This document shows, in pieces, positions 15,204-23,251 of a stretch of 25,767 nucleotides of DNA (position 1 is its first letter; each line of letters starts with the position of its first letter). The stretch is from Euryarchaeota archaeon UBA102. GTDB lineage: Archaea; Thermoplasmatota; Poseidoniia; MGIII; CG-Epi1. The DNA lies in assembly GCA_002509225.1 (NCBI GenBank), contig DAHL01000023.1:1-25767 (forward strand), read 5' to 3'. The position numbers were made by a program, and so were the translations under genes. The notes beneath the pieces are model-generated. The model was not told the origin of the DNA and did no database searches. It saw only the letters and a program-made list of their open reading frames with translations.

Positions 15204-16103
15204 CTAAAAACCGAGATCTTTAATGTCAACATCTGCGTTCATATTTACACGTACAGGATATGCCAAACTAATCTTCTCTTCTTCAAATCTTCTTAGTACT
15301 TCTTTAACTACGTCAGATTTTGTAGGTCTCATCTTTCTTGGTTCTTTTACGTAAAATCTAATCTCCATTAGTACGTCCTGATCTCCAAAGTCCCTCAGAA
15401 CTGCCTGTGGAGGTTTAGGTTTTTCTTGATTAATGTCTGGATGTGTTTTCACAATTTCGTTTACTACATCTTCTGCTTTCTGAACATTAGACCATATGGG
15501 TGTTAATCCCAAACGAAGTCTAACTCTTAGGGCTGCATCTCTATCATGGCTGAAATTGACAATTGGCCCACCTATCAAACTCTTGTTAGGTACGGTTACG
15601 ATAACTCCGTCTGTAGAACGTACAATTGTAGTTCTCAGTCCTATCTCTTTTACATCACCCCAACTACTGTACAGACTACCTATTTTTGTTGGAAGCTTAA
15701 TTCTATCTCCCACTTTGAATGGTCGATCTATCATAATGAAAACTCCACCTACGACATTGGATAATGTATCTTGAGCTGCAAACGCTAGTGCTAAACCTGC
15801 TATACCGAGTCCAGCAAGTATTGCACTTACATCTACTCCCATTGTACCTGATACGGTTATCAGGAGAAGAATCCACATAGTCACCTTTGCAACTTTTTGA
15901 ATAAATATCTCTACAGTTTCATCTAAATCTACACTATCAAATAAACGAGCAATCTGTTTCGATACGAATATTATTACAGGATATCCAATAACTAATGTCA
16001 GAATCGCCTTAATAACACTAATTTCCAATATACTTTCACCACAGTCTAATATTCCTGTAGTACTAGTACTGAAGACTCCATCACACTCTATATTCATGGT
16101 CAT
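15204..16103 (-). CDS. mscS: Small-conductance mechanosensitive channel (MscS family)
   Basis: MscS channels open under membrane tension and release solutes on osmotic downshock. The 299 residues hold three membrane helices (about 28-47, 68-88 and 91-122). The pore-lining third helix, AILAGLGIAGLALAFAAQDT (94-113), shows the packed Gly/Ala pattern, followed by LSNVVGGVFI. The beta domain reads RPFKVGDRIKLP (127-138) and the motif VPNKSLIGGPIVNFS (171-185). A cytoplasmic alpha-beta domain with FGDQDVLMEIRFYV (about 231-244) completes the fold. Two start codons are possible: ATG 16103 or ATG 16097 (MNIEC). The TATA-like box at 16119-16127 is about 26 bases from the second, favouring 16097 if the mRNA is leaderless. 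Confidence 0.93.
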   Translation of the reverse strand: MTMNIECDGVFSTSTTGILDCGESILEISVIKAILTLVIGYPVIIFVSKQIARLFDSVDLDETVEIFIQKVAKVTMWILLLITVSGTMGVDVSAILAGLGIAGLALAFAAQDTLSNVVGGVFIMIDRPFKVGDRIKLPTKIGSLYSSWGDVKEIGLRTTIVRSTDGVIVTVPNKSLIGGPIVNFSHDRDAALRVRLRLGLTPIWSNVQKAEDVVNEIVKTHPDINQEKPKPPQAVLRDFGDQDVLMEIRFYVKEPRKMRPTKSDVVKEVLRRFEEEKISLAYPVRVNMNADVDIKDLGF

Positions 16104-16118
16104 ATCGAAAGGTACTTC

Positions 16119-16127
16119 TATTTAAAA
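16119..16127 (-). promoter_or_regulatory. TATA box for mscS
   Basis: The minus strand reads TTTTAAATA. Its centre is 20 bases from the ATG at 16103 and 26 bases from the in-frame ATG at 16097. No SD is present on either. Confidence 0.5.
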
Positions 16128-16188
16128 TTATTTTATTATTAAACCGAAAGAGATTTTAACTACAACTCTACCTCCATGGAGTTAATTT

Positions 16189-16908
16189 ATGGGGAAACAC
16201 GATTCACTGCTTAAAGTTAGCAATCTCACTCGAGGTTTCGGCAGTGGTGAAACTAGATTAGAAGTTCTTAAAGGGGTTGACTTTGAGATTAAATCTGGTG
16301 AATTAGTGGCATTGATGGGTCCATCTGGAAGTGGCAAATCTACACTTCTAAACATCGTTGGTGGATTACTAGAGGCAGATGGGGGGTCTATCTCTATGAA
16401 TGATTTCAGATATGGAATGGATTCTCCTAGTAAGGTAGTCGAATTAAGAAGAAAACATATCGGCTGGATTTTTCAAGATTTTCATCTTCTCGATCACATT
16501 ACTGCATTAGGCAACGTCGCATTCTCTTTAGATCTCTCCGGCTTTTCTGCTGAAGAATCGGAAAAACGAGCAACCGATTCTCTAAAGAGAACTGGCATTT
16601 TCGATAGAGCTGAACACAAACCAGATGAACTATCTGGAGGTCAATCACAACGTGTAGCTATTGCTAGGGCTATTTCTGGTCAAAAAAATTTAATTTTAGC
16701 TGACGAACCAACTGGAAATCTAGATCTGTCTTCGGCTGAAGACATACTTGAACTTTTCAAAGAACTCTGTCATGACAAAAAGAATCCAATCTCTATTCTG
16801 ATGGTTACACACGATCCACATCTCGCTTCAAAAGCCGATCGTATGCTGTTAATCAAAGAAGGCAAAGTCGTTGCTTCTAACGTTGATACTGCTTGGGAGG
16901 ATAAGTAA
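16189..16908 (+). CDS. ABC transporter ATP-binding protein (LolD/MacB class)
   Basis: This 239-residue ATPase powers the FtsX-type permease encoded directly downstream. Walker A is GPSGSGKST (44-52), the Q-loop Q96 is in WIFQDFHLLDH, the signature LSGGQSQRVAIARA starts at 148, Walker B with catalytic E173 is in LILADEPTG, and the switch histidine H208 is in VTHDP. ADEPTGNLD and FQDFHLLD are typical of the LolD/MacB/FtsE group, which drives mechanotransmission or lipoprotein extrusion rather than import. The start ATG has GGAG at 16178-16181. Its stop TAA overlaps the permease ATG by one base (TAATG), and GGAGG lies 7 bases before that ATG. Confidence 0.94.
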   Translation: MGKHDSLLKVSNLTRGFGSGETRLEVLKGVDFEIKSGELVALMGPSGSGKSTLLNIVGGLLEADGGSISMNDFRYGMDSPSKVVELRRKHIGWIFQDFHLLDHITALGNVAFSLDLSGFSAEESEKRATDSLKRTGIFDRAEHKPDELSGGQSQRVAIARAISGQKNLILADEPTGNLDLSSAEDILELFKELCHDKKNPISILMVTHDPHLASKADRMLLIKEGKVVASNVDTAWEDK

Positions 16909-19900
16909 TGTCCAAAAAAGGACGCATAGCTGGAATTAAATCCCGAATAGCCAGATCTCCCGACAGTTTTCGAATAGCTGCTCTTTCTGCTTGGAGAGGA
17001 AAAGCTAGAGGCGCTGCAGTCATAGCCGGTGTTTTTCTAGCTTCTTTAGTAATTTCATCAGTTTTAGTTTACGGCTCAGGTTTAATGCAACTCTTTTTCC
17101 AAAATTCCTTAGAATCAGAATATTACGATTTCAGAATGGATTTCTATACTGAAAAAGGAGGTGAAAATCGTACTGATGATTATTCAATTTACGAATCTTA
17201 TTGTATAGAAATGCTAACCGTAGATGGGGTGGCCGGTTGTTCTGTTGCCGCAGGTAGGCAGGGTGAACATGGTGCTGGATGGTTTTCAGATGATTATCTG
17301 AAAGCTCGACCCTTAGAGGTTATCTCCTGGGATGGAAATGGTAAAGATTGGAGTAATGTCAGTTTTACTATTGACGAAGATGAACAGGGAGGCCCTCCCA
17401 TTAGTGCCTACAGACCCGTTCGTATGTTGGGGGATGGTATGTTTACGGGGGTTTTAGCAGACAGACATTCAGAACGTTTAATCCAAGGTTCTTGGCCATC
17501 AAGTTATGAAGTTGCTGTATCTGATAGGTTAATCTCAATCCCTAATAAGGTATTTAGTGAAGCCAATGCCGAGTTAGGAGATAAAATAAACGTAACGTTC
17601 CAACACGACACTGCTCTTGTAGATGGTGAATGTTCAGGCAGGTCTGGAATAGATAGAGGTTTCGAATTCTGTTACAGTAATATTACATTATCTAATCTAA
17701 CAATCAGCTCTGTTTTCGATGACACTATCTGGGCAAGCCCAGTTAATTCACAACAATCTCTTTACATTCCATGGGGCATTCTTTCAGGAGAAGATAAATC
17801 TGCACTCATTGCTGGTGATCATTCATATCTCGCTATAGCTATAGATCGTACCAGTTTCCCCACTGACGTTGGCGACACTGTAACTTATCTTGACGATATA
17901 GAACAAAGTTTAGAATCTATTCCGTTAGAAAATGAAGTTAGATTGAATGTTAAGAATATTGTAGATGACACAATCGCCTTTTTGGAAATTCAAAACTATC
18001 TCGTACAAGTTTTTGTTTACATCATCATGATTCCTATAGTGATTCTTTCAATGTCCGTTTTAATTTACGGTTTAATTCTCTCTTTAGAACAGAGACGGCG
18101 TGAAATCTCTATCCACAGAACAATAGGCGGTAGTGCAAAAGGCCTTCACAGAATGGTCATACTTGAATTGGCGATCATGAGTTTCGTTGCTTGGCTGTTA
18201 GGCTATCTTTTAGCAATGTTCTTGATTCCTTACGTTCTAAACTTCAAAGGGTTCCTTCACGCTAGCGGTACTCCCGTTAATGTCAGTGTAAGTCTAGGCC
18301 TGATAGCTACATTATTCACTGCTTTTGCTACTTTAGGTCTGGCTCTTATTTTTGGACGCTCTAGAACTAAATCTTTCCTTGAACAGGAAATAGCCGAGGG
18401 TGTTAGAAAGGTTCAAAATGTCAAAAAACCGAGATACTGGCTTCATTGGACTCTATTCGTCATAGGGGCTCTCGCCCTATTCGATACATTGATGGAAAGA
18501 TCCACATATCTCAATAGTACGATGTTCGATGAAGGTTTAATTGCAAATCGTCTTTTGGATGGTATTTTCAGTTTTTTTGGACCATTCTTTTTGTGGGTAG
18601 GTGGGGCGTTAGTATTGTCTAGATTAGGAGCATCAGCACCGAGTTTCATTGAAAAACCACTCAGAAATACGAATCTTCTTCGAGATGTCGGTCGTGCGAT
18701 TCAAAAATCTTCTTCCACTGAAGGTGTAGGACGTCTCTCTCTGATTATCGTTTTAACTTTATCAATCGTTACAATGGCTGCAACTCAAGGATATACTGGT
18801 TCTAAAGTAGATGAACGTACAGTTTCACTCTCTGTCGGTTCTGATATTAGAATAATTTTCGATTCAGAATTGAACGAAACTGAAGCCAATTCTTTCATCC
18901 GTTCTCAACTTGATGTTGCAGGTTATACGGATTCTACTTTCTCTATTACTACTATTCCAATTCTATATCTTCATCCTTCTGAAAACGATGACAATCTAAT
19001 AGAAACTTGGATTATTTTAGACGGTGCACGCGATGTTCTTCGTTGGGATACAGATTCCTTCAACGTAGGCGGTTCTGGTCGGAATGCACCTTGTGAAATT
19101 TCCGATTCAGTTCTCTGTCCATCTTTCCAAGGCGATATGGATGCTGCACTAGATAGTATTGAAAATAAGAACGGTTTCACATTAGGCAAATACCATTCCG
19201 TTTGGCAACTGACTAATTCAGATTGGAATGATGGCCCACAAAATCAAAAATTGGCTACACACGATTGTAAATGTCTTACATTCAACCTCTCGTCATTTTC
19301 ACAAGTCGAACTTAATTTTGCAGGAGAACATCAATGGATGCCCGGAATGTCCACTTCTTCTTCTTTAAATTCAATGATGATTGGTGAAGATTCATTCAGA
19401 ACCTTAACTTCAGATGTAGTTGTTGATGAATGGAGAAGTGCTACCTGGTGGGTAAATGTCGGAGATTTATCTACACAGAACAGTGGAGATGATTTAGTTG
19501 ATCTCTCTCGTCAAATTTCTTATTCGAGTTCAGTATCAGACATTATCAATTGGGAAGATGAACATAGAGATGTAGAGCGTAATGGTGGTTTGATATTCGG
19601 TGCACCTGGCCTATTATCTTTACAATTCTTAGTAGCATCTTCTGCTGCTGTTGTAACTAGTTTCGTCTTTCTCTCTTTGGTTCTGACTCAGAAGAAACGA
19701 GAATTAGCTCTAATTCAAGCAATAGGTGGGAGCCACGCTCAAGTAACTAAATTAATTCTTTTCGAAATTCTATCTATCGTAGTTGCAAGTATGCTTTTAG
19801 GAGGTCTTTTAGGAATGGGAATAACTTATTCTTTCAATGGCCTTTTCGATCTATTCGGTCAAGTATTCCAAGCATTCGGAGGTAGTGAGACTCCAATAGA

Positions 19901-20036
19901 AAGAACTCTAGTTTGGCCATGGTTCAACCTTTTCCTTGTAGGACTTGCTGTTTTCTCAGCCGTTTTAGTAGCATTGCTGGCCACAACTAGACGTGCACTC
20001 AAAGCCGATTTGGCGGGAGTTTTGAAAACGGAGTGA
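16908..20036 (+). CDS. Large double-FtsX-domain ABC permease
   Basis: The 1042 residues form a duplicated FtsX/MacB-type permease. A first helix (about 36-58) is followed by an external domain (about 60-360). Then come helices near 364-390, 416-440 and 460-482, with the coupling motif EQRRREISIHRTIGGS after the first. Additional helices lie near 512-527, 550-571 and 609-626. A second external domain (about 630-900) and a final triad (905-926, 947-972, 1005-1027) follow, with the second coupling motif QKKRELALIQAIGGSHAQ at about 928. About ten helices resemble LolCE or the YbbP/BceB-like single-chain permeases. The external domains are rich in Asp, Ser, Thr and potential glycosylation sites and have no family name I recognise. 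Substrate is unknown; lipoprotein or surface-layer handling is conceivable. Confidence 0.9.
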   Translation: MSKKGRIAGIKSRIARSPDSFRIAALSAWRGKARGAAVIAGVFLASLVISSVLVYGSGLMQLFFQNSLESEYYDFRMDFYTEKGGENRTDDYSIYESYCIEMLTVDGVAGCSVAAGRQGEHGAGWFSDDYLKARPLEVISWDGNGKDWSNVSFTIDEDEQGGPPISAYRPVRMLGDGMFTGVLADRHSERLIQGSWPSSYEVAVSDRLISIPNKVFSEANAELGDKINVTFQHDTALVDGECSGRSGIDRGFEFCYSNITLSNLTISSVFDDTIWASPVNSQQSLYIPWGILSGEDKSALIAGDHSYLAIAIDRTSFPTDVGDTVTYLDDIEQSLESIPLENEVRLNVKNIVDDTIAFLEIQNYLVQVFVYIIMIPIVILSMSVLIYGLILSLEQRRREISIHRTIGGSAKGLHRMVILELAIMSFVAWLLGYLLAMFLIPYVLNFKGFLHASGTPVNVSVSLGLIATLFTAFATLGLALIFGRSRTKSFLEQEIAEGVRKVQNVKKPRYWLHWTLFVIGALALFDTLMERSTYLNSTMFDEGLIANRLLDGIFSFFGPFFLWVGGALVLSRLGASAPSFIEKPLRNTNLLRDVGRAIQKSSSTEGVGRLSLIIVLTLSIVTMAATQGYTGSKVDERTVSLSVGSDIRIIFDSELNETEANSFIRSQLDVAGYTDSTFSITTIPILYLHPSENDDNLIETWIILDGARDVLRWDTDSFNVGGSGRNAPCEISDSVLCPSFQGDMDAALDSIENKNGFTLGKYHSVWQLTNSDWNDGPQNQKLATHDCKCLTFNLSSFSQVELNFAGEHQWMPGMSTSSSLNSMMIGEDSFRTLTSDVVVDEWRSATWWVNVGDLSTQNSGDDLVDLSRQISYSSSVSDIINWEDEHRDVERNGGLIFGAPGLLSLQFLVASSAAVVTSFVFLSLVLTQKKRELALIQAIGGSHAQVTKLILFEILSIVVASMLLGGLLGMGITYSFNGLFDLFGQVFQAFGGSETPIERTLVWPWFNLFLVGLAVFSAVLVALLATTRRALKADLAGVLKTE

Positions 20037-20040
20037 TATC

Positions 20041-20994
20041 ATGTTACTAAAAGCAACAGATCTTTATCATGTTTACGAGTCTAAAGCGGAAGAGGGCAAT
20101 GTAGTTGCACTGAAAGGTCTTAACTTAGAAATTAAAGAGGGCGAAGCTATCGCAGTTGTCGGACCTTCCGGTTCTGGAAAATCTACACTCATGAAAGCTC
20201 TTGGAGGTTTACTAAGACCTTCAGCGGGACGGGTTTTCCTGAACGATAAGGACCTAACACAGATGGAAGGTTCAGAACTGGTAGAACACCGTAGAAACAC
20301 TATCTCTTTCGTTTTCCAAGAGGGGAATCTCCTTCCTCATCTTTCCGCTTTAGATAATGTCATTCAACCTCTAAGGCACGCTGAAATTCCTACTCGAGAA
20401 GCTTCTACTCGAGCAAAAGAGATAATAGAAGAATTAGGCCTCACTTCAAGAATGCACGCCATTCCAGAACAGCTTTCTGGTGGTGAACTTCAAAGGGTCG
20501 CAATAGCTAGGGCATTGGTAACTAAACCTAAACTAATTTTAGCCGATGAACCGACAGGTTCGCTGGATCCCGTTACAGGCCGTATGGTCGTTCAACTTTT
20601 CAATGACCTACATAAGAAATTCGATATGGCATTCCTTGTAGTCACACATAATCGTGAGGTGGCAGATTTCACCGATCGGTCTCTCGAATTGCGTGATGGT
20701 AGGTTCGTTGCACAACATGGTACTGATGTCGCTTTCGATAGTTTAGCATCAACTCGTGAAATTATAATCGATGATGCAGGCATGTTATCGTTAACTCCTG
20801 ACGTCATGGCTGAGTTAGGTGGACCTGGACGTTTCAATGTTTCCAACGTAGAGGAAAATAAACTATCTTTAGAACGAGTTACAAAAATTAAAAAAGAAAA
20901 ATCTTTACCGAATAAGTGTCCCGCTTGTGGCTGTTCTTATAATATTAAAGAAATCAATCAGTGTCCAGATTGTGGAGCACTCAGTCCGCAGTGA
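20041..20994 (+). CDS. ABC transporter ATP-binding protein with C-terminal zinc ribbon
   Basis: Residues 1-225 form a LolD-class ATPase: Walker A GPSGSGKST (41-49), VFQEGNLLPH (91-100), signature LSGGELQRVAIARA (145-158), Walker B LILADEPTGSLD (165-176) and switch H203 in VTHNR. An extra 90-residue tail follows. Its last part is a zinc ribbon with CPACGC (C293, C296, C298) and CPDCG (C308, C311), reached through a Lys-rich linker (KIKKEK). Such a ribbon is not part of standard LolD proteins. GGAG at 20030-20033 is the SD and overlaps the permease stop region. As the second ATPase of the operon it may pair with the first as a heterodimer under the single permease. Confidence 0.92.
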   Translation: MLLKATDLYHVYESKAEEGNVVALKGLNLEIKEGEAIAVVGPSGSGKSTLMKALGGLLRPSAGRVFLNDKDLTQMEGSELVEHRRNTISFVFQEGNLLPHLSALDNVIQPLRHAEIPTREASTRAKEIIEELGLTSRMHAIPEQLSGGELQRVAIARALVTKPKLILADEPTGSLDPVTGRMVVQLFNDLHKKFDMAFLVVTHNREVADFTDRSLELRDGRFVAQHGTDVAFDSLASTREIIIDDAGMLSLTPDVMAELGGPGRFNVSNVEENKLSLERVTKIKKEKSLPNKCPACGCSYNIKEINQCPDCGALSPQ

Positions 20995-20997
20995 ATT

Positions 20998-21498
20998 TTA
21001 CAATCTTATCCACTTCACTGTAATCCAAGCATCATTTACCCAAAATACTAGGTTCTTTTTCACAGCATGTGAAACTCTAATGGCTCTCGCCATCTCTAAC
21101 CATCTCATTTCGTTATTGCATACTATAACTATCCAAGGGGCATGCTCTTCATTTTCCGAGTATACTCTATAATCTGCTCCAAATTTAAATCCCGAATTAA
21201 CTTTCAATCCCATCGCAGTCATCTGTTCGTATGCTCGTTTGTGATTATCATCTTCCAATCTAATCTCATTATTACTCTCTTTAAATTTTCCTTGTTCCCA
21301 AACATGCTTATCTATTTTGTAATATATTATTTCTAATTCATTATCAACAATTCCTACATGTAGTCCATTGTCATTAGTACTTTCAATTATCTCTCCAAAG
21401 TTGATATTTTCATCATAGCCATATCCTCTCATTTCATAATCTTGAGAATTTCTCCCTCTCTTTTTCAGATCTTCAGCTATCATCTCTTTTTTATTCAT
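20998..21498 (-). CDS. endA: tRNA-splicing endonuclease
   Basis: EndA cuts introns out of precursor tRNAs at bulge-helix-bulge motifs. The 166 residues fit the homotetrameric (alpha4) type. The C-terminal catalytic domain is clear: GFKFGADYRVY (103-113, catalytic Y113 by position), HAPWIV (H119), RWLEMARAIRVSHAVKKNLV (132-151, catalytic K148) and ITVKWIRL at the end. The loop between Y113 and H119 is short compared with other members. The N-terminal domain (1-90) is divergent but has the expected small size. It starts two bases after the GINS gene stop, with GGATGG in front as a weak SD, so gins-endA is an operon. Its presence implies intron-containing tRNA genes elsewhere in the genome. Confidence 0.87.
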   Translation of the reverse strand: MNKKEMIAEDLKKRGRNSQDYEMRGYGYDENINFGEIIESTNDNGLHVGIVDNELEIIYYKIDKHVWEQGKFKESNNEIRLEDDNHKRAYEQMTAMGLKVNSGFKFGADYRVYSENEEHAPWIVIVCNNEMRWLEMARAIRVSHAVKKNLVFWVNDAWITVKWIRL

Positions 21499-21500
21499 CT

Positions 21501-22124
21501 TTATTCCATCCGTTCTATTTTTCCTGCATCCATTAAAAGTCTAGCATTATATTTTGGTAAATGTAAAATATCATTCTTTTCCAATGTGTAACTCTTCGAG
21601 TCCATTCCTATGAATGTGGGTATTGAATCGGTTACCTTGACAAGCAAATAATCTTCAACTTCTTTTTCTACCTTCTCTTCAACGTCTTCTTCTACCTTCT
21701 CTTCTACTTTCTCTTCAACGTCTTCTTCTACCTTCTCTTCAAAAGACGATTCATTGCGTATCATTTCATCTCTATGCTTCTCTATAATTTTACACATCTC
21801 TTTCAAGAATTCTTTTTCAGAATTATCTACTGCATTTTCTCCTGGATTCTGTTTATTTACTATCTCAACAGCTAAATCTGCGAGTTTCATCTCTCTACGT
21901 TTTATCAGATCTATTTTCAAATCCATCAATTTTCTCAGGTCATCATTCACACGGTCCTTTCTCTCTGCATCATTTCCATGTTCCTCCAATAGTTCCAATA
22001 ACATTTTTTCTAAATTGTGTAGTTTTTCAAAAAAATTCTCTGGCAATTCAACTAGTCTCCCCTCTCTTCTTTCAGAGATTGTTTGAACTTTTAGTTCTCT
22101 CAAAGTCAACTCTTTTTTTGCCAT
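21501..22124 (-). CDS. Archaeal GINS complex subunit (Gins51-like)
   Basis: GINS joins the MCM helicase and Cdc45/RecJ-like protein in the archaeal replicative helicase. The 207 residues show an N-terminal helical A domain with the typical start VQTISERREGRLVELPENFF (13-32) and a coiled, charged helix region to about 125. The small C-terminal B domain is at 158-207 and reads LLVKVTDSIPTFIGMDSKSY then LEKNDILHLPKYNARLLM. The A-then-B order is that of Gins51 (Gins15). Between them lies an unusual Glu/Val/Lys repeat of about 30 residues (128-157). The gene is divergent from GAPDH and first in an operon with endA. Confidence 0.85.
   Translation of the reverse strand: MAKKELTLRELKVQTISERREGRLVELPENFFEKLHNLEKMLLELLEEHGNDAERKDRVNDDLRKLMDLKIDLIKRREMKLADLAVEIVNKQNPGENAVDNSEKEFLKEMCKIIEKHRDEMIRNESSFEEKVEEDVEEKVEEKVEEDVEEKVEKEVEDYLLVKVTDSIPTFIGMDSKSYTLEKNDILHLPKYNARLLMDAGKIERME
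21654..21743 (-). repeat. Degenerate tandem repeat encoding EEKVEEDV units in GINS
   Basis: The minus strand encodes about 30 residues built from EEKVEEDV and EEKV units. At the DNA level, the plus strand repeats TTCTACCTTCTCTTC three times (starting near 21666, 21690 and 21726), with TCTTCAACGTCTTC between copies. Near-identical copies suggest recent slippage. The stretch links the two GINS domains and is probably helical or disordered. Confidence 0.8.
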
Positions 22125-22143
22125 ATTGTCTGATAGTCAGTTA

Positions 22144-22164
22144 CCTTTAGCCTTTAGCCTTTTG
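22144..22164. repeat. Three 7-bp tandem repeats in the GINS leader
   Basis: CCTTTAG CCTTTAG CCTTTTG are three tandem copies of one heptamer between the GINS and GAPDH genes. On the GINS strand they read as AAAGG-type purine clusters, the nearest about 20 bases before the ATG, too far for a normal SD. Function unknown. Confidence 0.5.
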
Positions 22165-22168
22165 CAGG

Positions 22169-22181
22169 GATAAACTTTATC
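22169..22181. promoter_or_regulatory. Palindromic TATA element shared by GINS and GAPDH
   Basis: GATAAA-C-TTTATC is a perfect 13-bp inverted repeat. Each strand offers a TTTATC-type TATA sequence. It lies about 36 bases before the GAPDH ATG (22211) and about 50 bases before the GINS ATG (22124). One element could direct both divergent transcripts, with short leaders of roughly 10 and 25 bases. Confidence 0.45.
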
Positions 22182-22210
22182 ACCCTCATTTATTCGTAAT
22201 TCGAAGTAAC

Positions 22211-23251
22211 ATGTCCATAAAAGTTGCAATCAATGGTTATGGAACGATAGGAAAGAGGGTGGCTGATGCCGTTTCTCGTCAAGACGACATGCAGATTATT
22301 GGCGTTTCAAAAACTAAACCTTCTTTCGAAGCTTTTGCAGCTCAAGAAAATAATTATCCTTTATTCGTAGCTAAAGCAGAACAAGAATCTGCATTCAATG
22401 AAGCAGGAATCCCAATAGCAGGCACGGTCGCAGATATGTTGGCCGATGCAGATATTGTAGTTGATTGTACTCCTGGTAAATTGGGCGTAAATAACAAAGA
22501 GATGTATTCTAACGCCGGTGTCAAAGCTATATGGCAAGGCGGCGAAAAGCACGAGCCAATCGGTAAAAGCTTCAATGCATTAACAAATTATGACGATTCA
22601 TACGGTGCCGATTTTGTCCGTGTAGTCTCTTGTAACACTACAGGCCTTGCACGTACTCTTTATCCTTTAGAAGTTAACTGGGGTGTTGATAATGTCAAAG
22701 CTGTAATGGTTAGAAGAAGTGCAGATCCAGGAGATAGTAAGAGAGGTCCTATCAATTCTATAGAGCCAGTTCTGAATGTTCCAAGCCATCATGGTCCTGA
22801 TGTTAAAACAGTTATCAAAGGAATGAATATTCAAACGATGGCAGTCAAGGTACCAACAACTCTGATGCATGTACACTGTAATATCGTCCAAATGAAAAAC
22901 ATTCCAGATGATGTTAATTCAATATTAGAAGTATGGGGAAATACACCTAGAGTAGCTTTAGTAGATGGGGTTTTCAATACCTCTTCTACCTCTGTAAAAA
23001 GTATGCCAGGCACTGCAGAAATTATGGAATTCGCTCGAGGGCTCGGTAGAGGCTTCAGCGATTTAAATGAAATTGCCGTATGGAAAGATGGAGTTCATCT
23101 GGTCGATGGTTTACTTTACTATTATCAAGCAATTCATCAAGAATCTGATGTTATTCCAGAGAATATAGATGCCATAAGGGCAATGTGTGAATTAGAAAAG
23201 GATAATATGAAAAGTATGCTCAAGACTAATCAGGCTTTAGGCATAAACTGA
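22211..23251 (+). CDS. gap: Glyceraldehyde-3-phosphate dehydrogenase, archaeal type II (phosphorylating)
   Basis: This enzyme interconverts glyceraldehyde 3-phosphate and 1,3-bisphosphoglycerate with NAD(P). In archaea it often works in the gluconeogenic direction. The 346 residues belong to the archaeal type II family: nucleotide-binding AINGYGTIGKRVADA (6-20), catalytic C141 in SCNTTGLARTLYPL (140-153), RRSADPGDSKRGPIN (168-182, phosphate binding) and the histidines of LMHVHCN (218-224). This family differs clearly from bacterial GapA, and its presence is a good archaeal marker. The gene stands alone. Its 3' end overlaps the convergent panE-type gene by 15 bases. Confidence 0.96.
   Translation: MSIKVAINGYGTIGKRVADAVSRQDDMQIIGVSKTKPSFEAFAAQENNYPLFVAKAEQESAFNEAGIPIAGTVADMLADADIVVDCTPGKLGVNNKEMYSNAGVKAIWQGGEKHEPIGKSFNALTNYDDSYGADFVRVVSCNTTGLARTLYPLEVNWGVDNVKAVMVRRSADPGDSKRGPINSIEPVLNVPSHHGPDVKTVIKGMNIQTMAVKVPTTLMHVHCNIVQMKNIPDDVNSILEVWGNTPRVALVDGVFNTSSTSVKSMPGTAEIMEFARGLGRGFSDLNEIAVWKDGVHLVDGLLYYYQAIHQESDVIPENIDAIRAMCELEKDNMKSMLKTNQALGIN

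Noticed and set aside
16171..16180. Palindrome of 10 bp around 16175 (CTCCATGGAG) before the first ABC ATPase
   Set aside because: Its right half is simply the GGAG Shine-Dalgarno. A 10-bp palindrome is easily explained by chance, so I do not call it an operator.
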